DNA of 61,119 nucleotides from Entomohabitans teleogrylli (GCF_001484765.1 NZ_LLXO01000032.1:1-61119), one strand, 5' to 3'. Counted from the first letter of the stretch, positions 24,607 to 34,293 are shown. Notes: generated from the sequence alone by a model not told the origin. Translations and numbers: made by a program.

Positions 24607-24975
24607 ATGAATGCTGTTGCAAGTGTTCAGGGCGTTGCTGTCTCTGAAAAAAATAAACCGTCTTTTCTGTCCCGCGTTTTCAACAAAAAGAAAGTGCTGA
24701 AAATGACGAAAGCTGTGCTGCCTGTTGCCGCTGTGGGGGCCTTCTTCCCGGATGTTGCGATGGCCACCACCACCGCGACTGACCTGATGAAGTCCGGTGA
24801 CACCACGGTCAAGGGGACCTTCGGTAAGTCATCCAGCGTGGTCAAGTGGGTGGTACTGGCGGAAGTTATCGCGGGCGGCATCATGTATATGATGACCAAG
24901 AACGTCAAGTTCCTGGTGGGCTTCGCCATTCTTTCCGTATTTATCAGCGTGGGTATGACTGTCGCTGGTTACTAA
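24607..24975 (+). CDS. traA: TraA, prepilin of the conjugative pilus
   Basis: A 122-residue prepilin. The long leader ends at residue 53 (VAMA), leaving a mature pilin of 69 residues starting TTTATDLMKSGDTTVK. The two membrane helices follow (VVKWVVLAEVIAGGIMYMM and FLVGFAILSVFISVGMTVA). TraQ (38994) assists insertion and TraX (53193) should acetylate the mature N-terminus, although it is Thr here rather than the Ala of F, if cleavage is after AMA. AAAGGAAATAAAT precedes the ATG. Confidence 0.96.
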   Translation: MNAVASVQGVAVSEKNKPSFLSRVFNKKKVLKMTKAVLPVAAVGAFFPDVAMATTTATDLMKSGDTTVKGTFGKSSSVVKWVVLAEVIAGGIMYMMTKNVKFLVGFAILSVFISVGMTVAGY

Positions 24976-24988
24976 AAGGCAATAAGTG

Positions 24989-25294
24989 ATGACGGGAGAC
25001 GAATTAAAAAAATACCGTTTCCCGGAAACACTGACTAACCAGAGCCGCTGGTTTGGTTTATATCTCGATGAACTTATCCCGGCCGTGATATGCCTCGGCT
25101 GGGGTTTCTGGACCAGTAAGTTCTTATTTGGTATGGCCGCAGCGGCACTGGTTTTCTGGGGTATCAAAAAGCTAAAGAAAGGGCGGGGCAGTTCCTGGCT
25201 ACGCGACCTGATTTACTGGTATCTGCCGACCTCGCTTCTTAAAGGTTTTTTTCATGATGTCCCGGAGTCCTGTTTCCGGCAATGGATTAAATAA
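24989..25294 (+). CDS. traL: TraL, T4SS inner-membrane assembly protein
   Basis: A 101-residue protein very close to F TraL ([45 protein letters not shown]). TraL is the VirB3-like membrane component needed for pilus assembly. One or two membrane segments lie at about residues 28-60. A GTG three bases earlier is an alternative start. Confidence 0.95.
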   Translation: MTGDELKKYRFPETLTNQSRWFGLYLDELIPAVICLGWGFWTSKFLFGMAAAALVFWGIKKLKKGRGSSWLRDLIYWYLPTSLLKGFFHDVPESCFRQWIK

Positions 25295-25313
25295 CTCAAC
25301 GGGGAAATAACAT

Positions 25314-25880
25314 ATGGAACATGGCGCCAGGCAAGATACCACGCGTGTTATTGCCGTGGGATTTATCTGTCTGGGGACGCTTTTTATCCTCAGTCTGACC
25401 ACCAATATTATCCAGGGTATTAATAACTACCGCCTTCAGACAGAACAGAAAGTGGCGGTCACACCGATGCTGTATGGTGCGCCATTTGCTGTCTCACAGA
25501 ATCAGGCAGATGCCTCTTATATCGAGCAATTGGGGCTCAGCTTTATTGCATTACGCCTGAATGTCACACCGGAAACGGTTGATGCCCAGCATCAGCAGCT
25601 GCTCCGGTATGTATTACCCGCCTCGCAGAACAATCTTAAGATCCAGCTGGCTGAAGATGCGAAGCGCATAAAAGAAAACAATGTTAACGCCACCTTTTAT
25701 ATGACGTTTATCCGCGCCTATCCGGCCGAAAATCGTGTCGATATTCGCGGTGAGTTGAAAACATGGATTGGTGACTCGAAACCCTACAGTGAAATTAAAA
25801 GTTATGTTCTGCAGTTCAACCGGGTTGAAGGTGTCAGCTGGCTGTCGCGTTTTGGAGAAATAAAGAGTGAAAAAGATTAA
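25314..25880 (+). CDS. traE: TraE, VirB5/8-type T4SS inner-membrane protein
   Basis: A 188-residue protein, the same length as F TraE. An N-terminal membrane anchor ([19 protein letters not shown]) is followed by a periplasmic domain. F TraE corresponds to VirB8. The traK GTG start lies inside its last codons (14-base overlap), indicating coupled translation. Confidence 0.95.
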   Translation: MEHGARQDTTRVIAVGFICLGTLFILSLTTNIIQGINNYRLQTEQKVAVTPMLYGAPFAVSQNQADASYIEQLGLSFIALRLNVTPETVDAQHQQLLRYVLPASQNNLKIQLAEDAKRIKENNVNATFYMTFIRAYPAENRVDIRGELKTWIGDSKPYSEIKSYVLQFNRVEGVSWLSRFGEIKSEKD

Positions 25881-26607
25881 CTCGTTATTTATTTCAGGCT
25901 GCCTGTGTTTCGCGGCACCTGCGATATCTGCCACCCAGAACGGGACACTGGTCCCGACGGTTGTGCCGCTGGCCAATGGCGGACAGGCAAACATTGCTGT
26001 CAGTAACACCGATCCCAATCTTTTTACCGTGCCCGGAGATCGCATTACCGCGATTAACAGTCTCGATGGTGGCCTGACCAATCAGGAACAGACTGACAGC
26101 GGTGGCGCGATTCTGGCCACGGTCAGCAAAAAGCCGTTCACGTTTATTGTGGAGACCGAACGGGGTCTGAATTTTTCAATCCATGCCGTCCCCCGTGCCG
26201 GTGTCGGCAGAACTATCCAGCTGGTCACGGAACTGACGGGCACACCTGGCCCGGCCAAAGCGTGGGAAGAGTCAAATCCGTACGAAAGTATTCTTGTTTC
26301 CCTGAACCGTGCCGTTCGCCAGGGCGGGATGCCTGATGAATACCAGAGTGTGCCGGTGACGTCAGAAACGCTCCAGGTACCTGCCGGTCTGCGTGCGACG
26401 GCGGAAAAGGTCTGGACCGGGCATCATCTGAAGGTGGTCCGTTTCAGCCTGGAGAACATGACATTTTCCCCCCGTCTGGTGCGGGAAAGTGACTTCTGGC
26501 AGCCCGGAACACGCGCTGTCATGCTCAGCACCCCGGCAGGTCTGCTGACCGGAGGGGGACGTATGCACGTCTGGATCACCACGTCAGATTCCGGAGGGGC
26601 GCGCTGA
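25867..26607 (+). CDS. traK: TraK, outer-membrane core complex protein (VirB9-like)
   Basis: A 246-residue secretin-like periplasmic protein with signal peptide ([21 protein letters not shown]). It forms the outer-membrane core complex with TraV and TraB. The beta-rich body includes [20 protein letters not shown]. It starts with GTG inside traE; its stop overlaps the traB ATG. Confidence 0.95.
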   Translation: MKKINSLFISGCLCFAAPAISATQNGTLVPTVVPLANGGQANIAVSNTDPNLFTVPGDRITAINSLDGGLTNQEQTDSGGAILATVSKKPFTFIVETERGLNFSIHAVPRAGVGRTIQLVTELTGTPGPAKAWEESNPYESILVSLNRAVRQGGMPDEYQSVPVTSETLQVPAGLRATAEKVWTGHHLKVVRFSLENMTFSPRLVRESDFWQPGTRAVMLSTPAGLLTGGGRMHVWITTSDSGGAR

Positions 26608-28022
26608 TGGCAAACTTCAACACTCTGATTAAACGTAAACAGTACATCTGGCTGGGACTTATTCTGGTCGGCGGCACCGCGGCCATTGGCGGAGGGATGT
26701 ATCTTTCAGAACTGAACCTGAGCTCTGATGAGGAAGCCCCGGTTCAGGGGGAACCCGCCCCTGACATGACCGGCGTCGTTGACAGCAATTTCAATGCGAA
26801 AGTGGAGCAACACGCAACCACTGAAATGCAGGCGACAGCCGCTGACCTGAACAAACGCTTCGCCTCCCTGCAGGGAGAAGTGGATTTGCTGAGTAAGGCG
26901 CGTACCGCCGATCAGATACGTATCGATCAGCTCAGCAATGAAAATGCGGCGATGCAGGAGCAGCTGAAAGCCCTGGGCGTGAAACCTGCCGTCACTGGCG
27001 GCGAGCCTGCGCCGTCGCCGTCGTCACCGCCACCCGGGCCGGAAGGGGAGCCTGCGCCAGTCAACTATCCGCCGCAGTCCGGCGGTGCCGTGCCGCCCCC
27101 CACGTCATTCTATCCGGGCATCGGTACCGTACCGCCTCCGCAAGTCACCTATCAGCCTGTGCCGGTACCGAACCAGATACAGCGTAAAACGTTCAGCTAC
27201 AACAAGGGCAAAAAAGGCCGGGAACTGCCTTACATTCCGTCCGGCAGTTTCGCCAAAAGCATCCTGATTGAAGGGGCAGATGCGAATGCTTCTGTCACGG
27301 GTAACGAATCCACGGTGCCGATGCAGGTGCGTCTTATCGGACACGTGGAAATGCCCAACAGCAAAACCTATGACCTGACCGGATGCTTTGTCGGTCTCGA
27401 AGCCTGGGGGGATGTCTCCAGCGAGCGTGCCATCGTCCGCACCCGGAACATCAGCTGCATCAAAGGCGACAAGACCATCGACCAGCCGATAGCCGGGCAC
27501 ATCTCTTTCATGGGCAAGAACGGCGTGAAAGGCGAAGTGGTCATGCGTAACGGCAAAATTCTCGGCTGGGCATGGGGCGCCGGGTTTGTTGACGGAATTG
27601 GTCAGGGGATGGAGCGGGCGTCACAACCGTCCGTGGGTCTCGGCGCTACGGCGTCAGTTGGTGCCGGGGATGTGTTCAAGATGGGGATTGGTGGTGGTGC
27701 ATCCAAAGCGGCGCAGACGCTGAGCGAGTATTACATCAAACGCGCCGAGCAGTATCACCCCGTGATCCCGATTGGTGCCGGCAATGAAGTGACGGTGGTG
27801 TTCCAGGACGGTTTCCAGCTGAAAACCATCGAGGAGCTGGAGGCCGAAAAGAACGGGCAACAACAGGCGCAGAGCCAGGAGCAGGTAGCGCAGCCTGAAG
27901 CGCAACAGTCAGGCAGCAACCTGAACGGGTTTAACACTGACGAGATGCTGAAGAAGCTGGGTAAGCTGGACCCGCGTCAGTTCTCACCTGGTGAGGCGTC
28001 TCAGGAAGAAAATCAGGGCTGA
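26607..28022 (+). CDS. traB: TraB, VirB10-like core complex protein
   Basis: A 471-residue envelope-spanning protein. One membrane segment at residues 15-33 is followed by a coiled coil (about 60-120), a proline-rich stretch (about 130-190) and the VirB10/TrbI domain (SILIEGADANASVTGNESTV, then WAWGAGFVDGIGQG). TraB links the inner membrane to the TraK/TraV ring. Length close to F TraB (475). Confidence 0.95.
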   Translation: MANFNTLIKRKQYIWLGLILVGGTAAIGGGMYLSELNLSSDEEAPVQGEPAPDMTGVVDSNFNAKVEQHATTEMQATAADLNKRFASLQGEVDLLSKARTADQIRIDQLSNENAAMQEQLKALGVKPAVTGGEPAPSPSSPPPGPEGEPAPVNYPPQSGGAVPPPTSFYPGIGTVPPPQVTYQPVPVPNQIQRKTFSYNKGKKGRELPYIPSGSFAKSILIEGADANASVTGNESTVPMQVRLIGHVEMPNSKTYDLTGCFVGLEAWGDVSSERAIVRTRNISCIKGDKTIDQPIAGHISFMGKNGVKGEVVMRNGKILGWAWGAGFVDGIGQGMERASQPSVGLGATASVGAGDVFKMGIGGGASKAAQTLSEYYIKRAEQYHPVIPIGAGNEVTVVFQDGFQLKTIEELEAEKNGQQQAQSQEQVAQPEAQQSGSNLNGFNTDEMLKKLGKLDPRQFSPGEASQEENQG

Positions 28023-28107
28023 AAGCACCGGGAAATATTCCCGGTCCGTTAAGACAAATACATTCAGGATGAACCTGAAAAATAGCTGATTAAATACGGG
28101 AAATATT

Positions 28108-28668
28108 ATGAAGGAATTAATGCTGTTAATTCCTCTGTGCAGCGCTTTGCTCTTAACCGGATGCGCGGGCACAGAGACGGAATTTGAATGTAATGCCACA
28201 ACATCGGATACCTGTATGACGATGGAGCAGGCCAATGAAAAAGCAAAAGCCCGGGAGGAAAGCGCCTCTGCAAAGCCGGTTGCGGCCGGATTGCCACGAC
28301 TGGCTGAAGGTCATTTCAGAACCTCGTCATCTTATCCGTTGCCGCCACAACCCGCGCTCTCTGCCACCGGAACGGTGACCACTGCTGTCCCGGCCTCCAC
28401 GACGGCTGGCATGCTGAGTGCGCCGGCGCGTCAGCCCCTCGTTACCCGTCCGGGAACGACGGGCTCCTCAGTGACGCCGGTGAATCAGATAACATTCCGC
28501 TCTCCCGTGACGCTGCCGGGGGATTATCCCCGGCCCTTACGGAAAGGAGAGCAGACCGCATCGTTATGGGTGGCGCCCTATATCGATTCTGATGACGTCT
28601 ATCACCAGCCGACAACGGTTTTATTTGTCGTCACGCCCTCGGCGTGGGGACAGCCACGTATTCACTGA
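28108..28668 (+). CDS. traV: TraV, outer-membrane lipoprotein of the core complex
   Basis: A 186-residue lipoprotein with lipobox LLTGC (Cys19). F TraV is 171 residues; the extra length lies in the Ser/Thr/Pro-rich middle. CNATTSDTCMTMEQANEKA is the conserved N-terminal block and SLWVAPYIDSDDVYHQP the C-terminal one. traP, trbD and trbG, present between traB and traV in F, are absent here. Confidence 0.93.
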   Translation: MKELMLLIPLCSALLLTGCAGTETEFECNATTSDTCMTMEQANEKAKAREESASAKPVAAGLPRLAEGHFRTSSSYPLPPQPALSATGTVTTAVPASTTAGMLSAPARQPLVTRPGTTGSSVTPVNQITFRSPVTLPGDYPRPLRKGEQTASLWVAPYIDSDDVYHQPTTVLFVVTPSAWGQPRIH

Positions 28669-28673
28669 GAACC

Positions 28674-28691
28674 AGCGCCATTAATGGCGCT
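28674..28691. terminator. palindrome after traV (possible attenuating hairpin)
   Basis: AGCGCCATTAATGGCGCT is a perfect 18-base palindrome immediately downstream of traV. No T tract follows. It may act as an mRNA-stabilising hairpin or weak terminator at the boundary with the AT-rich small-gene cluster. Confidence 0.4.
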
Positions 28692-28798
28692 GTGAAACCT
28701 GATGATCACGGTATTTAAAACGAGTGCCCTGCGCGTTGAAAGGGATGGGCGGTAGCGTGCTTTATACCTCGCGATTGGGTTCTGAAAATTTATGAAGA

Positions 28799-29017
28799 AT
28801 GGAGCCGTTTTTTATGATTAAGTTTCAGGATTTTAGAAAAGATAAAAAAACATCTGGCGATGGGGAGTTTGACTGCGTCCGTAAAATGAATGAATGGATT
28901 GAAAACAAGAATATTCAGGTGATTTCAGTTGAAACCCTGTCCGAAGTTACCGGCGACGCTTTCTCTACTGACACCTTTTTTATCATGTTCAGGCTCTGGT
29001 ATAAGGAGGTCTGTTAA
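28799..29017 (+). CDS. small AT-rich protein of unknown function
   Basis: A 72-residue protein. Starts at 28799 (MEPFFMIKFQDFRKD) or 28814 (MIKFQDF) are both possible; GGAG at 28801 favours the second. The middle (KMNEWIENKNIQVISVETLS) looks like a small alpha/beta fold. No signal peptide. First gene of an AT-rich cluster between traV and traC, where F carries traR and small ORFs; it is not TraR, since no four-cysteine zinc motif is present. Confidence 0.5.
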   Translation: MEPFFMIKFQDFRKDKKTSGDGEFDCVRKMNEWIENKNIQVISVETLSEVTGDAFSTDTFFIMFRLWYKEVC

Positions 29018-29126
29018 GTACAGAGGGATAAGGTATCAAATACGGTCAAGGATTAATTATAAATGCAAGTGCTAAAAATGATGTGTGGAAGGAATGTATT
29101 AACTTTTTTTTGAACGAGGAATAAAT

Positions 29127-29411
29127 GTGTCCAGGGAGCAGAATCAATATCAAAAAAAGATTGAAGTTTTTGTCCTGTGCTATGACTTGCTGAAGCAGTT
29201 TATGATACTCATCTCGCTGATACTCATATCTGTTTTAATTTTTTGGGTTGATAACGTGTCTTTGTTTTTTTTGATTTCGGTCGTTTTTATTCCTTCGCTC
29301 GTCTGGCTGGTTTTCAGGGCGTTCGAGTTAAAACTCACGATGTGGTATGTCGAAAGAATCGCGCAGTCAGCCGAACAGGAAGAAAAACGAAGAGGGAGGG
29401 GGTATGAATGA
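29127..29411 (+). CDS. small two-helix membrane protein of unknown function
   Basis: A 94-residue protein starting at a GTG (MSREQNQYQKKIEVF) with GAGGA six bases upstream. Two strong hydrophobic segments (about residues 24-42 and 47-65) are followed by a charged cytoplasmic-type tail with EKRRGRG. It overlaps the next gene slightly and belongs to the AT-rich cluster. No family recognised. Confidence 0.55.
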   Translation: MSREQNQYQKKIEVFVLCYDLLKQFMILISLILISVLIFWVDNVSLFFLISVVFIPSLVWLVFRAFELKLTMWYVERIAQSAEQEEKRRGRGYE

Positions 29412-29700
29412 AGCGTTAAAATGGGTCATCGCCCTGTGCTTCGTTATTGGAATCTATGTCCTGTTTTTTAATACGGTCAGTCATGAGGTCTCTCAGGCGC
29501 AACAGCAGCAGCACTGGAAAAATGACTGCCGGTTGCTGGAAACGAATATTGATAAAGGTTTGTTTTCTCCCGCACAAAACCGGCTTCAGTGTGGTGATGT
29601 TATCGAAAATGTCAGCAAGGATGATTATGACCGTGTGATTAATGGCAATAAGCGAATAACACCCATCGCAGAGTTAATCGAAGAACTATTCGGCCGCTAA
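29404..29700 (+). CDS. anchored periplasmic protein, HW-NDC-LLE domain, paralogue 1
   Basis: A 98-residue protein starting MNEALKWVIALCFVIGIYV, an N-terminal anchor, followed by a likely periplasmic domain with HWKNDCRLLETNIDKGLFS and then NRLQCGDVIENV. The same motif occurs in the protein at 29942 (HWNNDCKLLEANIPTGTF, NKLDCAGIIINV), so the two share a small two-cysteine domain. AGGGAGGGGG precedes the ATG. Location inside the tra operon suggests a transfer-related role (inference). Confidence 0.6.
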   Translation: MNEALKWVIALCFVIGIYVLFFNTVSHEVSQAQQQQHWKNDCRLLETNIDKGLFSPAQNRLQCGDVIENVSKDDYDRVINGNKRITPIAELIEELFGR

Positions 29701-29723
29701 TTTATAAGTGGAGACAGTAAGGT

Positions 29724-29945
29724 ATGCATACCTTTATTTTTCTGGTGCTGATGACGCCGAGTAGCGGTGGCGGGATCTGGAACCTCACACCCATGCCCAA
29801 TACGGATGTCTGCCTGAAGATGCTGCGGGCAGTCGAAGCGCGCGGAGGCAGAGGCTACGGAAATAACACAGGGGAGTGCATTGAGGTTAAAACGCGTGAG
29901 CCTTTGAATAGTGTGATGGAAACGCTGAGCGGAGGAAGGCGATGA
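29724..29945 (+). CDS. small exported protein of unknown function
   Basis: A 73-residue protein starting MHTFIFLVLMTPSSGGGIWN, a short hydrophobic N-terminus, then CLKMLRAVEARGGRGYGNN and GECIEVK: a two-cysteine pattern seen in small periplasmic plasmid proteins. It overlaps the next gene by four bases (ATGA). Function unknown. Confidence 0.5.
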   Translation: MHTFIFLVLMTPSSGGGIWNLTPMPNTDVCLKMLRAVEARGGRGYGNNTGECIEVKTREPLNSVMETLSGGRR

Positions 29946-30346
29946 GAGCTTACTACCTTGCGGGGAATAATATTGACTGGCTTATTGGAATATGTCTGCT
30001 TTTCTTTGCTACTGGAACGGTCATCGCACTGGCCATGGTGGCCATCCCTCAAAAATTCAATCTACGCGTTAACAGAGGTAATACATTTATATATAGTGGG
30101 TTTGTTGCAATAGCTGGGTTTTGTGGAATGCTCGTCCTCTCCATTCACTCATTTACGATGGAGGAGCTGGAAGCCGGCAGACACTGGAATAACGACTGTA
30201 AGTTGCTCGAGGCAAACATTCCGACAGGCACGTTTACTGATTCGGTTAATAAACTGGACTGTGCCGGCATCATCATTAATGTGCCTGTGTCTCAGTATTA
30301 TGCTTATATCAGTCAGTGGGAATTGTATCAGGCGAATAAAAAATGA
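29942..30346 (+). CDS. membrane protein with HW-NDC-LLE periplasmic domain, paralogue 2
   Basis: A 134-residue protein with two N-terminal membrane segments (about residues 12-35 and 50-70) and a C-terminal domain carrying HWNNDCKLLEANIPTGTF and LDCAGIIINVP, paralogous to the 29404 protein. It starts at an ATG overlapping the previous stop. The duplicated domain within one cluster suggests the proteins act together or as a receptor/immunity pair (inference). Confidence 0.6.
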   Translation: MRAYYLAGNNIDWLIGICLLFFATGTVIALAMVAIPQKFNLRVNRGNTFIYSGFVAIAGFCGMLVLSIHSFTMEELEAGRHWNNDCKLLEANIPTGTFTDSVNKLDCAGIIINVPVSQYYAYISQWELYQANKK

Positions 30347-30537
30347 AAATAAACGTCGCGAGCATGGTTAAAAACATTGTTAGCTGGGCCTTTCCACTCT
30401 TTTTGCTGGGTTATCTTGTTTACGATGATTACAGAGATAACAGTACAGCGACTGAAGAACAGTTATTAATGACCGCTAAATGTCACGAGAAAGATAAACA
30501 ACTTCAGGCGCTGAATAATATTGCCCCGGGAAAATAA
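30343..30537 (+). CDS. small anchored protein of unknown function
   Basis: A 64-residue protein with one membrane segment (residues 9-27, IVSWAFPLFLLGYLVYDDY) and a short tail with one cysteine (MTAKCHEKDKQLQALNN). Its ATG overlaps the previous stop (ATGA). It is the last gene of the AT-rich cluster before traC. Confidence 0.55.
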   Translation: MKINVASMVKNIVSWAFPLFLLGYLVYDDYRDNSTATEEQLLMTAKCHEKDKQLQALNNIAPGK

Positions 30538-30631
30538 AGAACGCATTTGCGGAAACTCACCCCGATAACACTGTGGTTCGCCCATTCAAATATCCGGTAT
30601 TAAATCAATTCACTCATTAAGGAATGCTCGC

Positions 30632-33250
30632 ATGAGTAATAACATCATGGATACCGTCGCGCAGGCCGTGAATACGCTTGTCTCTGCCCTTAAATTGCCC
30701 GACGAAGCTGCTAAAGCCAATCATGTGATGGGCAGCATGAACTACCCTCAGTTCAGCCGGGTTTTGCCCTATAAAGATTATGACTCTGGCACCGGGCTTT
30801 TTTTTAATACCAGAACAGTGGGTTTTATTTTTGAGGCCCGACCGTTGCCCGGCGCAAATACCCATATCGTGTCGTCTCTGGAAAACCTGTTACGCACAAA
30901 ACTCCCGCGTAATGTCCCTGTGACGGTGAATCTGGTCTCCAGCAAACTGGTCGGTGACGACATTGAATATGGGCTGCGGGAATTCAGCTGGAGCGGGAAA
31001 GAGGCTGAAAAATTCAACGCCATTACCCGGGCCTATTATCTCCGGGCAGCAGAAACGCAGTTCTCCCTGCCCCCCGGGATGGATTTACCCCTCACGCTGC
31101 GAAATTACCGGGTGTTTATCTCCTGCTGTGTCCCCCGGAAGAAGAACTCGAAAGCGCAGATTATTGAGCTGGAAAACCATGTCAAAATTATCCGGGCCTC
31201 CCTTCAGGGTGCGCAGATCCCGACGCGTGTGATGAACGCTCAGGAGCTGGTCGATATGGTCCGCGAGATGGTTAACCCGGACCCCGAAGAAATGTATTCC
31301 AGACCCTATAAGCTGGATCCGTATCAGGACCTGAATTATCAGTGCGTCGATGATTCCTTTGATATGCAGGTGACCGCGAATCACCTGAAAATTGGCCTGC
31401 TGGACCGCAAGGGGAAAGAGAAGGTCACGCGCGTGACGAACTTTCATCTGGAACGGGACCCGGAAATCGCCTTTCTCTGGACCAGTGCCGATAACTACGC
31501 GAATCTGCTGAACCCCGAGCTCTCCATCTCCTGCCCGTTTGTTATCACGCTGACCCTGATGGTGGAGGACCAGGTGAAGACCCAGAATGAGGCCAACCTC
31601 AAGTACCTTGATCTGGAGAAAAAAAGCAAAACCTCCTATGCAAAATATTTCCCGTCCGTGGAAAAGGAAGTGCAGGAGTGGGGCGATATCCGCCAGCGTC
31701 TCGCGACTAACCAGTCCTCTCTGGTCAGCTATTTTTTTAATATCACGGCATACACCGTGGATAATCCGGAAGCCGCACTGGCCACTGAGCAGGAAATCCT
31801 GAACAGCTACCGGAAAGGGGGCTTCGAATTATTACCGGCCCGTTATCACCATCTGCGCAACTATCTGGCCATGCTGCCGTTCAAATGCGGTGAGGGCCTG
31901 TTCAAAGAACTCCAGGCCGCCGGCGTCGTTAAACGGGCAGAAAGTTTTAACGTGGCCAACCTGCTCCCTGTGGTCGCGGATGGCCCGCTGGCACCGGCAG
32001 GGCTGCTGGCGCCCACTTACCGTAATCAGCTGGCCTTTATCGATCTGTTCTACGAGGGCATGAACAATACCAACTTTAACATGGCGGTCTGCGGGACCTC
32101 CGGGGCGGGAAAAACCGGTCTGATTCAGCCCCTTATTCGCAGCGTGCTCGATTCCGGGGGATTTGCCTGGGTGTTCGACATGGGCGATGGCTATAAGTCC
32201 CTCTGCGAAAATATGGGTGGCGTTTACCTCGACGGAGACTCGCTGAAATTCAACCCGTTCGCGAACATTCTGGATGACGCCAACTTCGACCTGTCTGCCG
32301 AACGTATCCGTGACCAGCTGTCGGTGATGGCCAGCCCGAACGGCAACCTGGATGAGGTGCACGAAGGCCTGTTGCTCCAGGCAGTTCAGTCCGCCTGGCT
32401 GAGCAAGCGTAACCGGGCCCGAATCGATGACGTGGTCAGTTTTCTCCAGGCGGCGAAAGACAGCGAGGAATATGCTGATTCGCCGACTATCCGCAGCCGC
32501 CTGGATGAAATGATTATCCTGCTGGACCAGTACACGGTGAACGGGATTTACGGCAGCTACTTCAACTCTGATGAACCGTCCCTTCACGATGATGCCCGGA
32601 TGGTGGTCCTGGAACTGGGTGGACTCGAATCCCGGCCGTCTCTTCTGGTCGCGGTAATGTTCTCGCTCATCATCTATATCGAGAACCGGATGTACCAGTC
32701 TCCGCGCAGCCTGAAGAAACTCAACGTGATCGATGAGGGCTGGCGACTGCTGGATTTCAAAAACGAAAAAGTCGGGACCTTCATCGAAAAAGGCTACCGG
32801 ACCGCACGCCGGCATCTCGGGTCGTACATCACCATTACCCAGAACATCGTGGATTTTGACTCGCCGACCGCCTCCAGTGCGGCAAGGGCCGCCTGGGGGA
32901 ACTCGTCGTACAAGATCATCCTCAAGCAGTCAGCGAAAGAATTCGCCAAATATAACCAGCTGTACCCGGACCAGTTCACCCCGATGCAGCGGGACATGAT
33001 TAACAGCTTCGGCTCAGCAAAAGACCAGTGGTTCAGCTCATTCATGCTGCAGGTGGAGGCGCACACTTCCTGGCACCGCCTGTTTGTCGATCCGCTCAGC
33101 CGGGCCATGTATTCGTCCAGCGGGAAAGACTTTGAGTTCATCAAAAAACGCAAGGACGAGGGGGCCGATATCCACGATGCGGTGTATGAACTGGCCTGCA
33201 GAAACTTCACGGATGAAATGCAGGATCTGGAAGCCCGTATCGCCCGCTGA
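30632..33250 (+). CDS. traC: TraC, T4SS assembly ATPase (VirB4-like)
   Basis: An 872-residue ATPase (875 in F). Walker A is GTSGAGKTGL at about residues 489-498; LNVIDEGWRLLDF is the Walker B region. It drives pilus assembly at the inner membrane. AAGGAATGCTCGC precedes the ATG. Base composition returns here to the GC-rich tra average after the AT-rich small-gene cluster. Confidence 0.97.
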   Translation: MSNNIMDTVAQAVNTLVSALKLPDEAAKANHVMGSMNYPQFSRVLPYKDYDSGTGLFFNTRTVGFIFEARPLPGANTHIVSSLENLLRTKLPRNVPVTVNLVSSKLVGDDIEYGLREFSWSGKEAEKFNAITRAYYLRAAETQFSLPPGMDLPLTLRNYRVFISCCVPRKKNSKAQIIELENHVKIIRASLQGAQIPTRVMNAQELVDMVREMVNPDPEEMYSRPYKLDPYQDLNYQCVDDSFDMQVTANHLKIGLLDRKGKEKVTRVTNFHLERDPEIAFLWTSADNYANLLNPELSISCPFVITLTLMVEDQVKTQNEANLKYLDLEKKSKTSYAKYFPSVEKEVQEWGDIRQRLATNQSSLVSYFFNITAYTVDNPEAALATEQEILNSYRKGGFELLPARYHHLRNYLAMLPFKCGEGLFKELQAAGVVKRAESFNVANLLPVVADGPLAPAGLLAPTYRNQLAFIDLFYEGMNNTNFNMAVCGTSGAGKTGLIQPLIRSVLDSGGFAWVFDMGDGYKSLCENMGGVYLDGDSLKFNPFANILDDANFDLSAERIRDQLSVMASPNGNLDEVHEGLLLQAVQSAWLSKRNRARIDDVVSFLQAAKDSEEYADSPTIRSRLDEMIILLDQYTVNGIYGSYFNSDEPSLHDDARMVVLELGGLESRPSLLVAVMFSLIIYIENRMYQSPRSLKKLNVIDEGWRLLDFKNEKVGTFIEKGYRTARRHLGSYITITQNIVDFDSPTASSAARAAWGNSSYKIILKQSAKEFAKYNQLYPDQFTPMQRDMINSFGSAKDQWFSSFMLQVEAHTSWHRLFVDPLSRAMYSSSGKDFEFIKKRKDEGADIHDAVYELACRNFTDEMQDLEARIAR

Positions 33251-33267
33251 CAACAAGGAATGCTCTT

Positions 33268-33660
33268 ATGGAAAACAACGCCGTACAGACGAACAAAACA
33301 ACGCTCTTCACGTTTCACCAGCTTCTGGTCATCCTCGCCCTCATGGCCTGCACGCTGGCAACCAGCAGCGTGCTCACGCGGGTGATACTGGAGCGCACCA
33401 CGCCACGGCTGGTAGCCTTCGACATGAAAAAAACGCTCGACAGCTTTATGGACAGCGTCAGCCAGAAGCCGCTGACGGAGGCCCAGTCGAAAGCGCTCTC
33501 TGAGCGTTTTAACGACGCGCTGGAGAAGAGCCTGGCGGATTACCAGCGACAGCATCACGTGGTTATCCTGGTCTCCCCGGCTGTGGTTCAGGGCGCGCCT
33601 GATGTGACCCGCAAAATCCAGACGGAGATTGCCCGCCGGATGAAAGGGGGACGCGAATGA
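33268..33660 (+). CDS. trbI: TrbI, pilus-retraction-associated membrane protein
   Basis: A 130-residue protein (128 in F) with one membrane segment (about residues 14-36, LLVILALMACTLATSSVLT) and a periplasmic helical part ending RKIQTEIARRMKGG. In F, altered TrbI levels change pilus length (established). It overlaps traW by four bases. Confidence 0.93.
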   Translation: MENNAVQTNKTTLFTFHQLLVILALMACTLATSSVLTRVILERTTPRLVAFDMKKTLDSFMDSVSQKPLTEAQSKALSERFNDALEKSLADYQRQHHVVILVSPAVVQGAPDVTRKIQTEIARRMKGGRE

Positions 33661-34283
33661 CAGGACTTCGTGGGTATCTGCTCGCCGGCTGTCTGCTGTC
33701 GCCGCTGACCCAGGCCGCTGACCTCGGGACCTGGGGGGATTTATGGCCCGTGCGGGAGCAGGACATGCTGCAGCTCATCACGCAGCGGCTGCAGAATCTG
33801 CAGACCTCCGGTCAGTGGGATCAGACCATGGACGATTTTAAAAAACGCGTCATTGAAAACAGCCAGCGCCCGGCCCCGGTCGAAGGGATAACCCGAGCAG
33901 AGAAGTATGAACAGCGCTGGTTTGATCCCAGCCTCCGTCTGAGCGAAGACCTGAAAGACCAGGAGGGGCGGGTGTTTGCCCGCAAGGGCGAGGTGGTGAA
34001 CCCGCTGAAAACCGTGCCGTTTATGCAGACCCTGTATTTCATCAACGGGGATGACGCCGACCAGGTGGCGTGGATGAAGCGCCAGGTGCCGGAGACCCTG
34101 ATGAGCAAGATTATCCTTGTACGGGGCAGCGTGCCGGACACCTCTGCCGCGCTGGACAGCCGGATTTACTTCGACCAGAACGGCGTGCTGAGCCAGCGCT
34201 TCGGGCTGACCGCGGTACCCGCACGTATCACCCCCGCACCCTCCGGTGAGCGGCTGAATATTGAGATCTTCCCTGTTAAATAA
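33657..34283 (+). CDS. traW: TraW, periplasmic pilus assembly protein
   Basis: A 208-residue exported protein (210 in F) with signal peptide ending near TQAADLGTWG. The C-terminal half (VPFMQTLYFINGDDADQVAW and GLTAVPARITP) is the conserved TraW domain, which interacts with TrbC. It is followed within 10 bases by traU. Confidence 0.95.
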   Translation: MTGLRGYLLAGCLLSPLTQAADLGTWGDLWPVREQDMLQLITQRLQNLQTSGQWDQTMDDFKKRVIENSQRPAPVEGITRAEKYEQRWFDPSLRLSEDLKDQEGRVFARKGEVVNPLKTVPFMQTLYFINGDDADQVAWMKRQVPETLMSKIILVRGSVPDTSAALDSRIYFDQNGVLSQRFGLTAVPARITPAPSGERLNIEIFPVK

Positions 34284-34293
34284 GGATGTTTCT

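Noticed and set aside
28799..29017. Small gene after traV considered as traR
   Set aside because: TraR has a DksA-like four-cysteine zinc motif; this protein has only two cysteines and no such motif.
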